The notes under the pieces are model-generated. The model was not told the DNA's origin. It did no database searches and saw only the letters and a program-made list of their open reading frames with translations. Positions 1 through 8,197 of a stretch of DNA of 64,000 nucleotides are shown here, one piece after another (position 1 is the first letter of the stretch; every line of letters begins with the position of its first letter). Made by a program: the position numbers and the translations under genes. The DNA comes from CAVQBP01 sp963782475 (GTDB taxonomy: Bacteria; Bacteroidota; Ignavibacteria; Ignavibacteriales; Ignavibacteriaceae): positions 186,001 to 250,000 of the forward strand of contig CAWAJW010000016.1 of assembly GCA_963782475.1 (NCBI GenBank), in the 5' to 3' direction.

Positions 1-205
1 TTTTATTCCTTGCAGATCTAAAGAGCCACCCGGAAATCCTGTCAATCATAATTATATCTTCAAAGCCGGCAATAAACTGATAAAATACATCCTGCAGAAT
101 ATCTTCAGCATCCTCTTTGGAAGGGACATATTTTTTAATAAAATTAAATAACCGGCTTCGTTCCTTTATAAGAGTAGTTTCAACTATTTTAGCCTGTGAC
201 GTCAT
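1..205 (-). CDS. ECF sigma factor, N-terminal part (runs off the left edge)
   Basis: Translating the minus strand from an ATG at 205-203 gives 68 residues with no stop before the window edge. The fragment has the sigma-70 region 2 pattern: an acidic A-E-D-I-L-Q-D-V-F core-binding helix near residues 30-38, followed by G-W-L-F-R-S-A-R-N near the edge, the part expected to melt the -10 element. Such proteins redirect RNA polymerase to a small stress or envelope regulon, often under an anti-sigma factor; that gene would lie outside the window. Region 4 is not visible, so the subgroup cannot be named. The ORF is too short and open-ended to be found by simple ORF callers. Confidence 0.8.
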   Translation of the reverse strand, partial: MTSQAKIVETTLIKERSRLFNFIKKYVPSKEDAEDILQDVFYQFIAGFEDIIMIDRISGWLFRSARNK

Positions 206-413
206 TAAACCTATTTTGTGTTTCTAATATAGAAGACGAATTTAAAGAGAAAATATTTTAAATATTTTTTTAGATTATCAAGAATGTTTAATTTAAGGTA
301 TGAGGTCACAATAAAAAATATTTAATGATGAACTGTCTAATAAGTTGATAAATTGTAATTTCTTTATCTCAATTATTTAAGGTAATGATATACAATTCTA
401 CACAAGAAAGGCA

Positions 414-2704
414 TCAAGAAAAGACATTTTCTAAAATATAAGAATTTGTTTGTTTTTCATATTTCGTTTTTAATGAAATAACATTTTGTCTTTTTTCTTC
501 AAGAGCATCAAGTTCGGTAACAACTTTTTTGACTTTGGAATCTTCAAAAGGTATTTCTAAATCACCCACACTTTCACTATTCAAAGTATTACCTTTTGTA
601 GCCCTATTGGAATTATAGTCAAGTTTAGGTAAAATATAATAAAGATATTTTTTGATAATTTCATCATCCACAATTAAACCAGCTATGGCTTCATTTGTAT
701 ATAGTGGTTGTGTTGTTATAGCTACTTTCCCGATAGATAATTTAAAACTAAAAAGAAGTGTTCCTATAGGCAATTGTTTTCGTGGTTTAATACCTAAATC
801 GGTTATTTTTTCTTCAGAAGATGATATATACATATCATCTGTTAAATCAGTTATTTTTACCCAAATATTTTTACCTCCGAACCAATAAGAATCATCATCT
901 CTTGGGGGAGTAAATCCAATAATGACTTTCTTGTTTCTTAATAGTTCCTTTAACTGAACTGTTTTTACATTATTTTTTTTCCCCGAATAACTATTTAAAG
1001 AAAAGTTTAAAATCATTATTTCTAATCTTTTTTGCATCAACAAAAAAAGATTTATCCGTAATAGATTTGTCTTTCCAGATTTGCCTTAATAAGATTAAGT
1101 CATCTAAATCGATCTTTCTTCTTCCCTTTATGCTACCAGTTTTTTTATATCCATCCTCCGCTACATCAAAAAACCATACCTTGTCTGTTTTTATACCTTT
1201 ATGGAATATAAGAATACTTGTTGGTTGCCCCGTATAGGGTTTAAAAACAAATGAATGCAACCTAATAACAGCTTCAAGTTTAGCCCCATCAATCAATAAT
1301 TGTCTTATTCGTATATATTCTTTTTGTGTATCAAACAATATCCCTTCAGGGACAACAACAGCACACCTACCATCTGCATTTAGACTATCATAAATATGTT
1401 TCAAAAATATACGGATTTGCATCAGAAGTTACAAAGCCATATAGACCGGAATAATCCGTTTTTTGAGAAAAAGCATAATTACTTAATACCACATCATATT
1501 TGTCTTTAATTGGGTATTCCAATGCGTCCATTTGCTCTATATTGTTATGACCATCACCAATTATAATCATATTCATTTTAGCTATGCGAGAAGTTGTGGT
1601 TAATTCTCTTCCAAAAACCGTATTGTTCTCTAAGATTTCTATATTCTCTTTGATTTGCTTACATTTATTCTTAATATCTTTAAATGCCTCTATTAGAAAA
1701 CCACCAGTACCACAACATGGATCATAGATTGTTTCTTTTAAATTTTAAATCTATAAGTTCAACCATTATTTTTACTATATGTCGGGGAGTAAAATATTCT
1801 CCTAAATCATTTCCCACACTAATTGAGTTCTTTAAAAAATAATTCAAAAGCATCGCCCTTTATATCAGAATTAGTATCTAAAAGATTTCCAATTTTTGAT
1901 ATTTTATTAACAATATCCTTTAAATTTTGCGATTTATTAACCAATAGTTTTTTATTAAAAATATCGCTTGTATGATTATATTCCTGGTCAAAGCGTGGTA
2001 ATACAATTTTGTTTATATAAGTATATAATTCATCTGCTTTTTTATCCGCAAAAGCATCCCAGCAATACATTTTCTCTAACCGCCTTATTTCTCCTCGCTC
2101 TTCTCTTAGATCTTCAATATCACTTATAAGTTTAAGAAATAAAATATTTGAAAATTCTGTAAATCTTTCTTTTCCTTCACTTAAACCATCTTTTCTTAAT
2201 ATGTCATTCGCTTCTTCAAAAATCTTGATTAGTCCTACTTTAGAATGTACAATTTTTTTTGCACTAAAGATTTTACTTCCCCCATTAACAAACAACAAGA
2301 GCCTTTTCTCAGATAAGAATTCGGTAACAATTTCCGAATTATAATATCGATAGTCTTTATCCCCTGTATGATAAGATTGTATAAAAAGTCCATCAGTAAT
2401 AAATATTATCTTTACTCCGAATGGATTAGCATATTTTTTTATTGCATCATTTCAAAGCCTTCTTCAAACTTTCGCCAGGTCGTTTAGCCTCAATAATTGC
2501 CAAGGGTTCTTTCTTATCGGAAGAATACAAAACATAATCTGGATTTTTCCCTGAAAATAATTTGTTTTCGGCTACAGTTCTCGCCCTCTCTGTAAAGCAA
2601 TTACAGTCGGAACTACTTTCATCAAGAATCCACCCAAGATTAGATAGCCAATTATTAATTTTAATTCTTGTGGAGCTTTCTAATGGATTAGTAAATATTT
2701 TCAT
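414..2704 (-). pseudogene. Single-chain restriction-modification protein (nuclease-methylase-specificity fusion), broken by five frameshifts
   Basis: Reading leftward from an ATG at 2704, the pieces are collinear: an HsdR_N-type nuclease domain with N-P-D-Y ... I-I-E-A-K (2447-2704, PD-ExK); a helical N12 methylase domain (1819-2298); Y-F-T-P-R-H, then the SAM motif D-P-C-C-G-T-G-G-F (~1740-1700) and S-N-Y-A-F-S-Q as the NPPF-type motif (~1480); the methylase C-terminus (991-1422); and one target-recognition half-S domain with a coiled coil (414-1043). Repaired, this is about 760 residues, the layout of Type IIG or M-S fused enzymes. Frame changes lie near 2450, 1836, 1745, 1415 and 1020. Joining frames restores family motifs at each one, for example F-L-K-H-I-Y-D-S-L at 1415. 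Five shifts in 2.3 kb are far denser than elsewhere here, so true decay is likely. Confidence 0.8.
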
Positions 2705-2726
2705 TTAATAAATTATAAATTTAAGA

Positions 2727-3650
2727 TTATTCCCCTTTGTTTGGAGGAACAGATAAAAGCCCTTGCAAATTTTTATCAAACGTACTTGTTGTATTGTCGG
2801 GATTATAGGGACTATCAAGGGGATAAGTATAAGTATGATTCATCAATGATTTTAATTGTGAGGTTGCCTCTTCTTTTAATAATTTCAGTCTCTCTTTTGG
2901 AGACGTGCCTGATTTTATATAATGAGCATTTATATTTTCCAAATTCGCCAAAACAGTTAATTGCAGAATATCTGCCATATCTCTTAGATTATATCCCTGT
3001 AAAAATTCCTTTGGATTTTCTTCTCTCCATTGCCTTGAGGTTGTTCCGAAAACAGCCATATTTAAAATTTCGGCTTCGTTGGCATATATATAACCTTCTT
3101 GATCATGAGATAGATTAGAATATGTTGGAATTATATTTTCTTTAATTGCATCTGTATGTAGACGATAATTTACTTTAGATAAAAATCTTCTATAATCCCA
3201 TTCTGGATTTAATAACTTTTGCTCTTGTTCTTTTAGTCTTTGAAATTCCTTAATGAGATATAATTTAAATTCTGGGCTAATCCACGTTCCAAATTCAAAA
3301 GCAATGTCTGTATGTGCGTATGTACCTCCATATCTACCTGTTTTTGAAATTATTCCGATGGCATTTGTTCTCTCTTTCCATTCTTTTACGCTAATCTTGA
3401 AGGAATTGAGACCAGCTACTTTTTTAATTACGTCGAATTCGACGTAATTAAAATTTGAGTTATTTAAACCCTCCCAAATACCTAAAAATTCTATAGTGTT
3501 TCTATTTCTTAACCAGCTATCAATAAAAAATTGACCTTCTTTTGCTCTTAACATATCGGTTAAACTAATATAGTCTTTTTCGTCTTGTTGGACTATTGAA
3601 ATCTCAATGTCTTTAACATTTATATGTGAGGTTGTGTTTTTCTTTTTCAT
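2727..3650 (-). CDS. KilA-N domain DNA-binding protein, likely IS passenger
   Basis: 307 residues. The N-terminal half (about 8-150) is a KilA-N domain: Y-I-S-L-T-D-M near residue 27, a central W-x-x-R-N segment, and the hallmark G-R-Y-G-G-T-Y-A-H-T-D-I-A-F-E-F-G-T-W region followed by F-K-L-Y-L-I-K-E-F-Q-R. KilA-N is a DNA-binding fold of phages, large DNA viruses and mobile elements. The C-terminal half has Q-W-R-E-E-N-P and a helical region ending in a Pro/Asn-rich tail, with no function recognised. Its ATG (3650-3648) overlaps the last four bases of the transposase gene, so the two are translationally coupled. Its role in transposition or host regulation is unknown. Confidence 0.8.
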   Translation of the reverse strand: MKKKNTTSHINVKDIEISIVQQDEKDYISLTDMLRAKEGQFFIDSWLRNRNTIEFLGIWEGLNNSNFNYVEFDVIKKVAGLNSFKISVKEWKERTNAIGIISKTGRYGGTYAHTDIAFEFGTWISPEFKLYLIKEFQRLKEQEQKLLNPEWDYRRFLSKVNYRLHTDAIKENIIPTYSNLSHDQEGYIYANEAEILNMAVFGTTSRQWREENPKEFLQGYNLRDMADILQLTVLANLENINAHYIKSGTSPKERLKLLKEEATSQLKSLMNHTYTYPLDSPYNPDNTTSTFDKNLQGLLSVPPNKGE

Positions 3651-4564
3651 TTTGCTATTAGTTGATTATAAGTTAAACGTCCAATCATATTACCTAAAAT
3701 TAAATCAAATCTTTGAGAAGTCAAATTTTTTCTTGTATTAAATCGTAAAGAAAATTCATCTACATAACTTTGTAAATGTTTTTTGCTTACCCAATGATAA
3801 ATCCCGTCAACTCCTCTTTTCAAATGAGACCAAAAGCATTCAATATTATTAGTGTGCGCCATTAAATTTACATATTCTTTTGCACTATGATTAACTATAA
3901 AATGGCTATAATTTGCATTTAATCCGGTATATGATCTCCATTCATCGGTTGAAATAGTTGAGTTCTTTTTTACGTTGCTGTAAATAATGCTTTTTAAAGT
4001 ATCACTCGATACATCATTAACTTGTTTTGCAATAACATTTCCACCTCTTTCAACCATACCAAATATAGCACTTTTATCTTTTGTACTTCTGCCTTGTGTA
4101 CCTTCGATTTTTTTATTTGCATGTTTATTTTTGTTATCAGCTCCGAAATATGTTTCATCTGCCTCAACATGGTTCTCTAACATTTTTTTAAAGTTAGGAT
4201 GGTCAAACGCATATCTCAATCTATGGAGCATAAACCATGCTGTTTTTTGTGTTACATTTATATCTTTTGCCAATTGATGAGAAGATATACCCTTCTTATG
4301 TGAACTAAAGACATATAAAGCCATGAACCATTTTTTTAATGGAATCTTTGTATCTTCAAAAATTGAATTTGTTTTTACGTTAAAATATTTCCCTGTATTT
4401 TTACATTTATATCTATTATTCTTGCATTTATAAACTTTTGAATTTGCATCAAATGGAGATTCTACATTTCCTCTCCATCTTAAATATTCTAAATGATTAA
4501 TGCAAGTTTGTTCATCGGGAAATGTTTCGAGAAGGTCAAAAATACTCTTAAAATTTGTGTCCAT
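3647..4564 (-). CDS. IS1595-family (ISXO2-like) transposase
   Basis: 305 residues. The N-terminal 75 residues resemble the zinc-ribbon region of IS1595 transposases, but the cysteines are sparse (C21, C47, C54). An HTH segment (G-I-S-S-H-Q-L-A-K ... K-T-A-W, about 92-110) follows. The DDE-type core shows V-E-A-D-E-T-Y-F-G (D136), S-T-D-E-W-R-S-Y (D207) and N-N-I-E-C-F-W-S-H-L-K-R (E242). The C-terminus F-x-x-R-F-N-T-R-K is typical of the family. The length is normal and the frame intact, so it may be active. IS1595 elements often carry passenger genes; here the downstream KilA-N gene overlaps by 4 bp. Terminal inverted repeats could not be fixed by eye. Confidence 0.88.
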   Translation of the reverse strand: MDTNFKSIFDLLETFPDEQTCINHLEYLRWRGNVESPFDANSKVYKCKNNRYKCKNTGKYFNVKTNSIFEDTKIPLKKWFMALYVFSSHKKGISSHQLAKDINVTQKTAWFMLHRLRYAFDHPNFKKMLENHVEADETYFGADNKNKHANKKIEGTQGRSTKDKSAIFGMVERGGNVIAKQVNDVSSDTLKSIIYSNVKKNSTISTDEWRSYTGLNANYSHFIVNHSAKEYVNLMAHTNNIECFWSHLKRGVDGIYHWVSKKHLQSYVDEFSLRFNTRKNLTSQRFDLILGNMIGRLTYNQLIAK

Positions 4565-4600
4565 AATAGCTCCTTATATCTAATACAAATATAAGTAGTT

Positions 4601-4640
4601 ATTTACACAAAAGCAAGCGTTTTTAATATTTGGTGTAAAT
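4601..4640. repeat. 8-bp inverted repeat upstream of the transposase
   Basis: ATTTACAC at 4601-4608 is mirrored by GTGTAAAT at 4633-4640 with a 24-nt spacer, 37 nt upstream of the transposase start. It could be an operator, part of the IS end, or a promoter-associated hairpin. No matching copy was seen at the other side of the KilA-N gene. Confidence 0.4.
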
Positions 4641-4694
4641 TTATATATCATTGCCTTATTTAATATTTAATTCTAATCTTTTATAGGTGAAATC

Positions 4695-6092
4695 TTGAAA
4701 ATTCAATTCTTCGGAGCAGCCCGTACAGTTACAGGTTCCATGCATCTTTTGCAGGTTAACGGTAAAAAAATTCTCCTTGATTGCGGGCTTTATCAGGGAA
4801 AAAGAAAAGAAGCTTATGAAATAAATAAAAATCTTCCCTTCGATCCTTCAAGCATCAATGTAATGTTATTATCTCATGCACATATTGATCATTCAGGTAA
4901 CATTCCAAACCTTGTAAAAAATGGTTTCAAAGGACATATTTATACAACTTCTGCTACTGTTGATCTTTGCCAGGTAATGTTAAGGGACTCCGCATATTTG
5001 CAGGAACGGGATGTGAAATTTGTTAACAAAAAAAGGATAAAACAAAATAAAGTCCCCTTTGAACCTTTATATAGTGAAGAAGACGTTGAAAATGCAATGA
5101 AGAATTTCATTGGAGTTCAGTATGACAAAAGTATTGAAGCAGCTCCGGGTGTGGATGTTGTATTTAGAGATGCGGGCCATATTCTCGGCTCAGCTGGTAT
5201 TGTTTTGGAAATCAGAGAGAATGATAAATTAACAAGACTAGGATTCAGCGGCGATATTGGAAGACCGGATATGCCTGTTATTAGAGATCCGAATATTTTA
5301 CAGGATCTTGATGTTCTAATAATGGAAAGCACATATGGGAATAGACTCCACCCTGTAACCCCGGAAGTTGAAGATGAATTAGCATCACTTATAAATGAAA
5401 CCATTGGCGGCGGCGGTAAAATAATTATTCCCGCCTTTGCTGTCGGGAGAACACAATTGCTTGTTTATGTTTTACACAAGCTTTTTAACCAGAACAGAAT
5501 TCAGCAATTTCCAATTTTTGTCGACAGCCCTCTTGCTGTAAACTCCACAGAAGTTTTCAGGATGCATCCCGAATGTTTTGACAGGGAAACCTTCAGAGTT
5601 TTTATAGATAATCATGAAGATCCTTTTGGATTTAACCGGCTGACCTATATAAGGAATGTAGAGAAATCAAAAGAATTAAACGATTTCAAGAACCCGTGTA
5701 TGATTATTTCGGCATCGGGAATGGCAGAAGGAGGACGAATTCTTCATCATCTGGCTAACAACATAGAAAATAAAAATAACCTGATTTTATTTGCTGGTTA
5801 TGCGGCAAAGGAAACACTTGCAAGAAAAATAATGGATGGTGCTGAAGAAGTAAATATCTTAGGTAATTCATATAGGGTAAAAAGTAAAATAAAAAGCTTG
5901 GATTACTTCAGTGCGCATGCCGATCAAAATGGTCTGCTGGATTACTTGAAATTTTCTCCTCCAACCAAATTGAAAAATATTTTCATAGTACATGGTGAAG
6001 AAGAGCAGGCCCTTCCGTTAAAGGAAAAAATAATAAACAAAGGATACAGCTCCGTTCATTTTCCCCCAAAAGGAGAATCGTTTGAAATTTAA
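4695..6092 (+). CDS. MBL-fold / beta-CASP RNA-processing-type hydrolase
   Basis: 465 residues. The metallo-beta-lactamase core has the zinc motif H61-A-H-I-D-H66, H162 in D-A-G-H-I-L-G-S-A-G, and D187 in F-S-G-D-I-G. The beta-CASP insert and the C-terminal RMMBL segment (Y-F-S-A-H-A-D near 405, then I-V-H-G-E-E-E near 442) follow. This is the bacterial YSH1/CPSF-73-like group, exonucleases or endonucleases acting on RNA in the cytoplasm; the substrate is unknown. The start is a TTG at 4695 preceded by AGGTGA four bases upstream; no better in-frame ATG exists before conserved residues. It stands alone, with no operon partner except a possible small ORF 9 bp downstream. Confidence 0.85.
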   Translation: MKIQFFGAARTVTGSMHLLQVNGKKILLDCGLYQGKRKEAYEINKNLPFDPSSINVMLLSHAHIDHSGNIPNLVKNGFKGHIYTTSATVDLCQVMLRDSAYLQERDVKFVNKKRIKQNKVPFEPLYSEEDVENAMKNFIGVQYDKSIEAAPGVDVVFRDAGHILGSAGIVLEIRENDKLTRLGFSGDIGRPDMPVIRDPNILQDLDVLIMESTYGNRLHPVTPEVEDELASLINETIGGGGKIIIPAFAVGRTQLLVYVLHKLFNQNRIQQFPIFVDSPLAVNSTEVFRMHPECFDRETFRVFIDNHEDPFGFNRLTYIRNVEKSKELNDFKNPCMIISASGMAEGGRILHHLANNIENKNNLILFAGYAAKETLARKIMDGAEEVNILGNSYRVKSKIKSLDYFSAHADQNGLLDYLKFSPPTKLKNIFIVHGEEEQALPLKEKIINKGYSSVHFPPKGESFEI

Positions 6093-6101
6093 TAACTATT
6101 C

Positions 6102-6269
6102 ATGTTATTACGAGCTGCAAGGATAATAGAGAAAATGTTATCAAAATTAACAAGTGAGGAAGAATTTGAATATTGGAAAACTCAAACTAAGGCATTACAT
6201 GAAGAACAGAAGAAAGTAATGAAAAAGGCCGCATCAAAACGGGGTTATCAGGAGTTGACTAGGAGGTAG
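6102..6269 (+). CDS. Possible small basic/helical protein, 55 aa
   Basis: An ATG at 6102 opens a 55-residue frame ending in TAG at 6267-6269; an internal in-frame ATG at 6135 would give 44 residues. The product is charged and helical, with E-E-E-F-E-Y-W-K and K-K-V-M-K-K-A-A-S-K-R and no cysteines or membrane segment. It starts 9 bp after the MBL gene and could be cotranscribed. No family recognised; it may be spurious. Confidence 0.3.
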   Translation: MLLRAARIIEKMLSKLTSEEEFEYWKTQTKALHEEQKKVMKKAASKRGYQELTRR

Positions 6270-6298
6270 AGCGTATGTGGAGCGTATCTGAAGCGTAT
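6270..6298. repeat. Three AGCGTAT units with an 11-bp period
   Basis: AGCGTAT recurs at 6270-6276, 6281-6287 and 6292-6298, exactly 11 bp apart (about one helical turn). It lies just before the palindromic repeat copy. It may be a tandem-duplication remnant or a phased protein-binding site. Confidence 0.4.
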
Positions 6299-6360
6299 AT
6301 GAAATATGGTTGGATTAAAGCCGTACCGGGGATAATGCTTGTTCATGTTAGGGTTCCCAA

Positions 6361-6467
6361 AAAACCTTGAAGATTACTTTAAAGACCTTAAAGGTTGCCA
6401 AGGAGTGCAGAGCGGTGCCATGCTGTGAGTAACCTTCGGGGTTTTAGGAAGTAACCCCGAAGGTTAG
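6361..6467 (+). repeat. Dispersed ~110-bp palindromic repeat, copy 1
   Basis: Shares a nearly identical core with 7101-7214: an A-C-C-T-T-G-A-rich left part, a central AGGAGTGCAGAGCGGTGCC block (6401 onward), and a right-end hairpin AACCTTCGGGGTT (6431-6443) / AACCCCGAAGGTT (6453-6465) with a 9-nt loop. No coding frame explains it. It resembles intergenic REP/MITE-like elements; the hairpin could stop transcription. Confidence 0.75.
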
Positions 6468-6534
6468 CTCCTATTAATTAAGTTTGAAATTTCCTGAAAC
6501 TCTGTTAGGCCCTTTACAATTTCAAGAAATCTTA

Positions 6535-6807
6535 TCAACTATTTGCAAGCTCAAAATTCCCTGCCACAATCCCCGGCACTGTAATATCTTCATCAATTTC
6601 TTCCCACCTGAGTGCGTAACCATTTAACCTGATTTCTACTTTTTGCAGCTGTTCATCTGTTGACTCTTTTAATCTTTTAAATCTGCCAGCAGGAAATCCT
6701 ACAATTCTGCTATCGGTAAGCTCAACAAAAACAATTCTATCTTCAACCCAGGCACGTACTGCAACTGGTTCTAATGTTAACTCTTTATCAAGTCTTATGG
6801 AACTCAT
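6535..6807 (-). CDS. DUF2442 domain protein
   Basis: 90 residues, one DUF2442 domain. It shows W-V-E-D-R-I-V-F-V-E-L-T-D-S-R, a P-A-G-R-F-K-R-L segment, and the typical ending W-E-E-I-D-E-D-I-T-V-P-G-I-V. DUF2442 proteins are small and usually encoded next to a DUF4160 gene. That partner is upstream (6788-7026), overlapping this start by 20 bp. The pair is widespread and toxin-antitoxin-like in layout, but its biochemical role is not established. Confidence 0.8.
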   Translation of the reverse strand: MSSIRLDKELTLEPVAVRAWVEDRIVFVELTDSRIVGFPAGRFKRLKESTDEQLQKVEIRLNGYALRWEEIDEDITVPGIVAGNFELANS

Positions 6808-7026
6808 TATATTTCTCCATTAAAAATTTTTTATTTTCATAAATTAATTTTTCAATTTTACGAACCTCGTACGGTGGAACACCTCGATTTCTTGCTAATT
6901 GTACCGGTTCTAACCAAAATTTACATTCTCCATCATTTGTTGCCGTATGAACATGAGGAGGTCATTCTTTTCATCTGAATAGAAATGAAATCTGTAAGAA
7001 CCTATTCTCAATATAGTAGGTGACAA
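6788..7026 (-). pseudogene. DUF4160 protein, frameshifted
   Basis: From a TTG at 7026-7024 the frame reads M-S-P-T-I-L-R-I-G-S-Y-R-F-H-F-Y-S-D-E-K. It then loses frame near 6962 and continues in another as P-P-H-V-H-T-A ... C-K-F-W-L-E-P-V-Q-L-A-R-N-R-G, ending at TGA 6790-6788. Both halves match DUF4160 (P-P-H-V-H and F-W-L-E-P are its hallmarks) and one inserted base joins them. It sits directly upstream of DUF2442, its usual neighbour. A sequencing indel is as likely as decay. Confidence 0.7.
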
Positions 7027-7100
7027 TTTTTACTTTTGTAAATTAAAATCTAACTTAAAATAACAGAATAATACTCTTAAATCAATGTTAAGCAACCCGA

Positions 7101-7214
7101 AAACCTTGACGGTCACTGGCTTCCAGACCTTCAAGGTTGCCCAGGAGTGCAGAGCGGTGCCATGCTGTGAGTAACCTTCGGGGTTTTTTTTAGGAAGTAA
7201 CCCCGAAGTTAACC
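7101..7214 (+). repeat. Dispersed ~110-bp palindromic repeat, copy 2
   Basis: Second copy of the 6361-6467 element. The AGGAGTGCAGAGCGGTGCC core starts at 7143 and AACCTTCGGGGTT at 7173-7185, with a longer T run in the loop and a slightly degraded right arm (AACCCCGAAGTT). A related A-C-C-T-T-G-A-A-G-G-T-T motif recurs near 7523. Confidence 0.75.
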
Positions 7215-7665
7215 ATATCCCCGAAGGTTTACATTAAATGGTCAGTAAATTCGCAGATGTAACAGTTACCTGCTTCAAGTAAATTTTTCCAGCCGCATTT
7301 TAAAATTCACAAGTGTTATTTTCTTGTTATTGCCGGTATTTACTTTTTTACATACCTAAAATGTAAAAAGTACCATAGGGTGAAAATTGCAAAAACCCTG
7401 CAACATTTAAACAATTACTCACCTTCCACATATGACCACGTTTATGCAGTGCAATACTTACCTGTAGAATTTACAATGAAAAATAAACCTGCGAGGTTGG
7501 AAATGCTAAAAACAAATCATAAACCTTGAAGGTTCCTCATGGCACACTTTTTAAGAGTTATTATCAGCGCAAGAAAGTTTGATAATGATAACCTTCAAAA
7601 GAAGGTTTACAGAGTTTGAAAACAGATTACATAAATAACATTAACAACAACATAGGAGCTCAATA
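7215..7665. other. Non-coding stretch upstream of the pilin-like gene
   Basis: About 450 bases without a supportable gene. It contains a short hairpin AACCTTC (7590-7596) / GAAGGTT (7601-7607) 60 bp before the pilin-like gene, and a near-palindromic A-C-C-T-T-G-A-A-G-G-T-T related to the dispersed repeat. No promoter could be assigned with confidence. Confidence 0.4.
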
Positions 7666-8079
7666 ATGGGTCAACAACAACTTCTTTTAATCGTACTTGG
7701 CGTTATCGTAGTCGGTATCGCTGTAGTTGTAGGTATTAACTTATTTAATGCAAATGCTGAATCTTCTACACAGGATTCAATAGTTTCCCAGGGAACAAAT
7801 ATTGGTGCAATGGCTCAGCAATATTATAAAAAACCAACTGCGATGGGTGGTGGTGGTAATTCTTTTACTGGTTTTGATACAAAAGTATTGGACAACTCTT
7901 CCTAGCAAATCTGAAAAGTTTCAACTGATGCTAATTGGACAACTACTGTTCCTGTGGTTACTTCTACTAATATAACATTTACTGCTACACCAATTGATCC
8001 AGGTTATGCTGCAAAGTGGACAGTTATAACAACAGTTAATAAGGACTCAATTGCTTCTCTAGTCACTGCTGCTCCATAA
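7666..8079 (+). pseudogene. Type IV pilin-like protein, interrupted after residue 79
   Basis: A purine-rich AGGAG sits just before the ATG. The product starts M-G-Q-Q-Q, then a 20-residue hydrophobic helix (L-L-L-I-V-L-G-V-I-V-V-G), fitting a minimal class III prepilin leader cut after G2. A Gly-rich turn (G-G-G-G-N-S-F-T-G-F) follows. Translation stops at TAG 7903-7905, with a TGA at 7912-7914. The same frame then stays open to TAA 8077-8079 with a Thr/Val-rich beta-like tail typical of pilins (V-S-T-D-A-N-W-T-T-T-V ... S-L-V-T-A-A-P). Two compensating indels would also bridge the gap. It is probably a major or minor pilin for the assembly genes 2.5 kb downstream; a natural truncation or readthrough cannot be excluded. 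Confidence 0.6.
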
Positions 8080-8101
8080 TAACCATTTAAATTTTATCAT
8101 G

Positions 8102-8138
8102 AAGGCTGTTACCCCGAGTGATCGGAGCAGCCTTTTTT
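8102..8138 (+). terminator. Rho-independent terminator after the pilin-like gene
   Basis: AAGGCTG (8102-8108) pairs with CAGCCTT (8128-8134), with an inner CCG/CGG pairing and a T run directly after. It lies 22 bp after the distal stop (8079), which supports the full 138-codon unit as the original gene. Confidence 0.85.
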
Positions 8139-8197
8139 TATTTTTAAAAATATTATGCCACAATTCATTAAAATTTTAATCTAATTCGAAAAAGATA

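Noticed and set aside
652..888. Plus-strand ORF of 78 aa
   Set aside because: Lies entirely opposite the half-S domain, with no RBS or family match; shadow frame.
2741..3118. Plus-strand ORF of 125 aa with hydrophobic stretches
   Set aside because: Antisense to the KilA-N gene, whose conserved motifs explain the sequence.
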